Assembly (NCBI GenBank): GCA_903944255.1
Contig: CAJARE010000039.1
Coordinates: 1 to 5,773, forward strand
Length of the DNA: 5,773 nucleotides
Reading direction: 5' to 3'
From: an uncultured beta proteobacterium
GTDB taxonomy: Bacteria > Pseudomonadota > Gammaproteobacteria > Burkholderiales > Burkholderiaceae
Shown: in pieces, positions 4,960 through 5,773 of the stretch
Layout of the letters: every line of letters starts with the position of its first letter
Position numbering within the stretch: position 1 is the stretch's first letter
Position numbers and translations under genes: made by a program
Notes under the pieces: generated by a model
What the model was told of the DNA's origin: nothing
The model's database searches: none
The model's input: the letters and a program-made list of their open reading frames with translations, nothing else

Positions 4960-5773
4960 ATGAATATCAAACAGATTGACTTGAGATTACTGCGTAGCTT
5001 TCTAACGGTTGCCCGAACCGGTAACTTTGTGCGGGCTTCTGAAGCTTTAAACATTACTCAATCAGCTCTCTCACAGCAAATGAAAGAATTGGCTGGGCAT
5101 CTGGACCAAGCCCTATTTGAAAAAAGAGGGCGCAGCTTAATTTTGACCAAATTTGGAAATGGACTGCTCCAAAAAATTGAGCCCTTACTTGGACAGATTG
5201 AAGAAGCTCTAATGCAAAGTCTGGACGATAACCGCAATATCGTCGGGACCCTACGTGTCGGGGCTACCAATACTTATTCAAAAACGATTGCACTTCCAGC
5301 CTGCATAGAGTTACTCAAAGAATATCCTAGCCTCAAAATAGAACTTCAAGAGCTACCAGCCCAGAAGGTCTTAACCGAATTGATGGAGGGAACTATTGAC
5401 GTCGCCATTATTCCTCAAGATTATCAATTTCCTGATCTTGAGTGGAGCAGCCTCATTACAGAGCAATTTTCAGTGATCGGTAATATCAAAATGATCGAGA
5501 AGCTGCCGAATACTATTACCCTTAAATATTTAGCAAAGTATGAGCTTGCTGCCCTCAATCGGCAATTTTTAATGCGCCAAAAAATTGATGCGCAGGCCCG
5601 AAAAGAAGGGGCTTCCCTAGAAATTCGCATGGAAGCTTCCAGCATGGGAGATCTGATAGAGATAGCTAAATCGGGAAAACTTTTAGCGCTCGGAAGCTCA
5701 ATTGCCTTAATAAAGGAAAAACAATTAAGGTCAAAAGAGATCAAGGGTGAACTCTTAATTAGAACTGCTGCAG
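4960..5773 (+). CDS. LysR-family transcriptional regulator (3' end beyond window)
   Basis: The frame is open from the ATG at 4960 to the window edge, giving 271 codons without a stop. LysR proteins are usually about 290-310 residues, so only a few dozen C-terminal residues are missing. The N-terminus is the winged helix-turn-helix domain: LRLLRSFLTVARTGNFVRASEALNITQ is followed by SALSQQMKEL (35-44), ALFEKRGRSLILT (51-63) and a linker helix to about 90. The effector-binding domain starts at GTLRVGA (96-102) and includes ELMEGTIDVAII (140-151). In the second subdomain, SMGDLIEIAKSGKLLALG (228-245) occupies the position of the usual family segment. No strong ribosome site precedes the ATG, so expression may be low. 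Divergent placement suggests control of the receptor-AcnX operon, with the inducer perhaps the transported acid or its product. This is an inference. Confidence 0.9.
   Translation, partial: MNIKQIDLRLLRSFLTVARTGNFVRASEALNITQSALSQQMKELAGHLDQALFEKRGRSLILTKFGNGLLQKIEPLLGQIEEALMQSLDDNRNIVGTLRVGATNTYSKTIALPACIELLKEYPSLKIELQELPAQKVLTELMEGTIDVAIIPQDYQFPDLEWSSLITEQFSVIGNIKMIEKLPNTITLKYLAKYELAALNRQFLMRQKIDAQARKEGASLEIRMEASSMGDLIEIAKSGKLLALGSSIALIKEKQLRSKEIKGELLIRTAA

Noticed and set aside
5058..5744. Two - strand open frames (5058-5270 and 5424-5744) at the right end
   Set aside because: Both are antisense to the LysR frame, which is open from 4960 to the window edge and carries clear family motifs.

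Overview
The window looks like the chromosome of a free-living betaproteobacterium of the Burkholderiaceae, most probably Polynucleobacter or a close relative. This is inferred from three things: the ribB(A)-ribH-nusB gene order, a Bug-type (tripartite tricarboxylate transporter, TTT) solute receptor, which is typical of betaproteobacteria, and a base composition that looks moderate and rather AT-rich by eye. No rRNA or other marker allows a firm genus call.

Left third (1-2194, + strand): a compact housekeeping operon. A two-domain RibB protein (3,4-dihydroxy-2-butanone-4-phosphate synthase with a degenerate GTP cyclohydrolase II-like tail) is followed 4 nt later by ribH (lumazine synthase), which overlaps nusB (transcription antitermination factor) by 1 nt. 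RibB makes the four-carbon precursor that RibH condenses with the pyrimidine precursor. NusB is an rRNA antitermination factor that often travels with ribH. Anything upstream of ribB, such as ribD/ribE or an FMN riboswitch, lies outside the window.

Middle (2223-4862, - strand): a three-gene operon converging on nusB. In transcription order it encodes an exported Bug/TctC-type receptor, the large (catalytic) subunit of an aconitase X (AcnX, DUF521) hydro-lyase, and its small swivel subunit (DUF126). The AcnX genes overlap by 4 nt and the small one starts with TTG. The layout suggests capture of a small carboxylate followed by its dehydration. The substrate cannot be read from the sequence.

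Right end (4960-5773, + strand): a divergent LysR-type regulator gene, cut by the window edge. The 97-nt AT-rich divergent intergenic region contains a 7-bp inverted repeat with 11-nt spacing, matching the LysR T-N11-A operator pattern. The likely circuit is a LysR regulator controlling the receptor-AcnX operon and itself.

The most interesting content is this LysR / receptor / AcnX module: a member of a poorly characterised dehydratase family whose small subunit lacks the usual Gly-Ser signature. No RNA genes, CRISPR arrays, insertion sequences or long repeats were seen, and there is no gene-free stretch over 300 bases.
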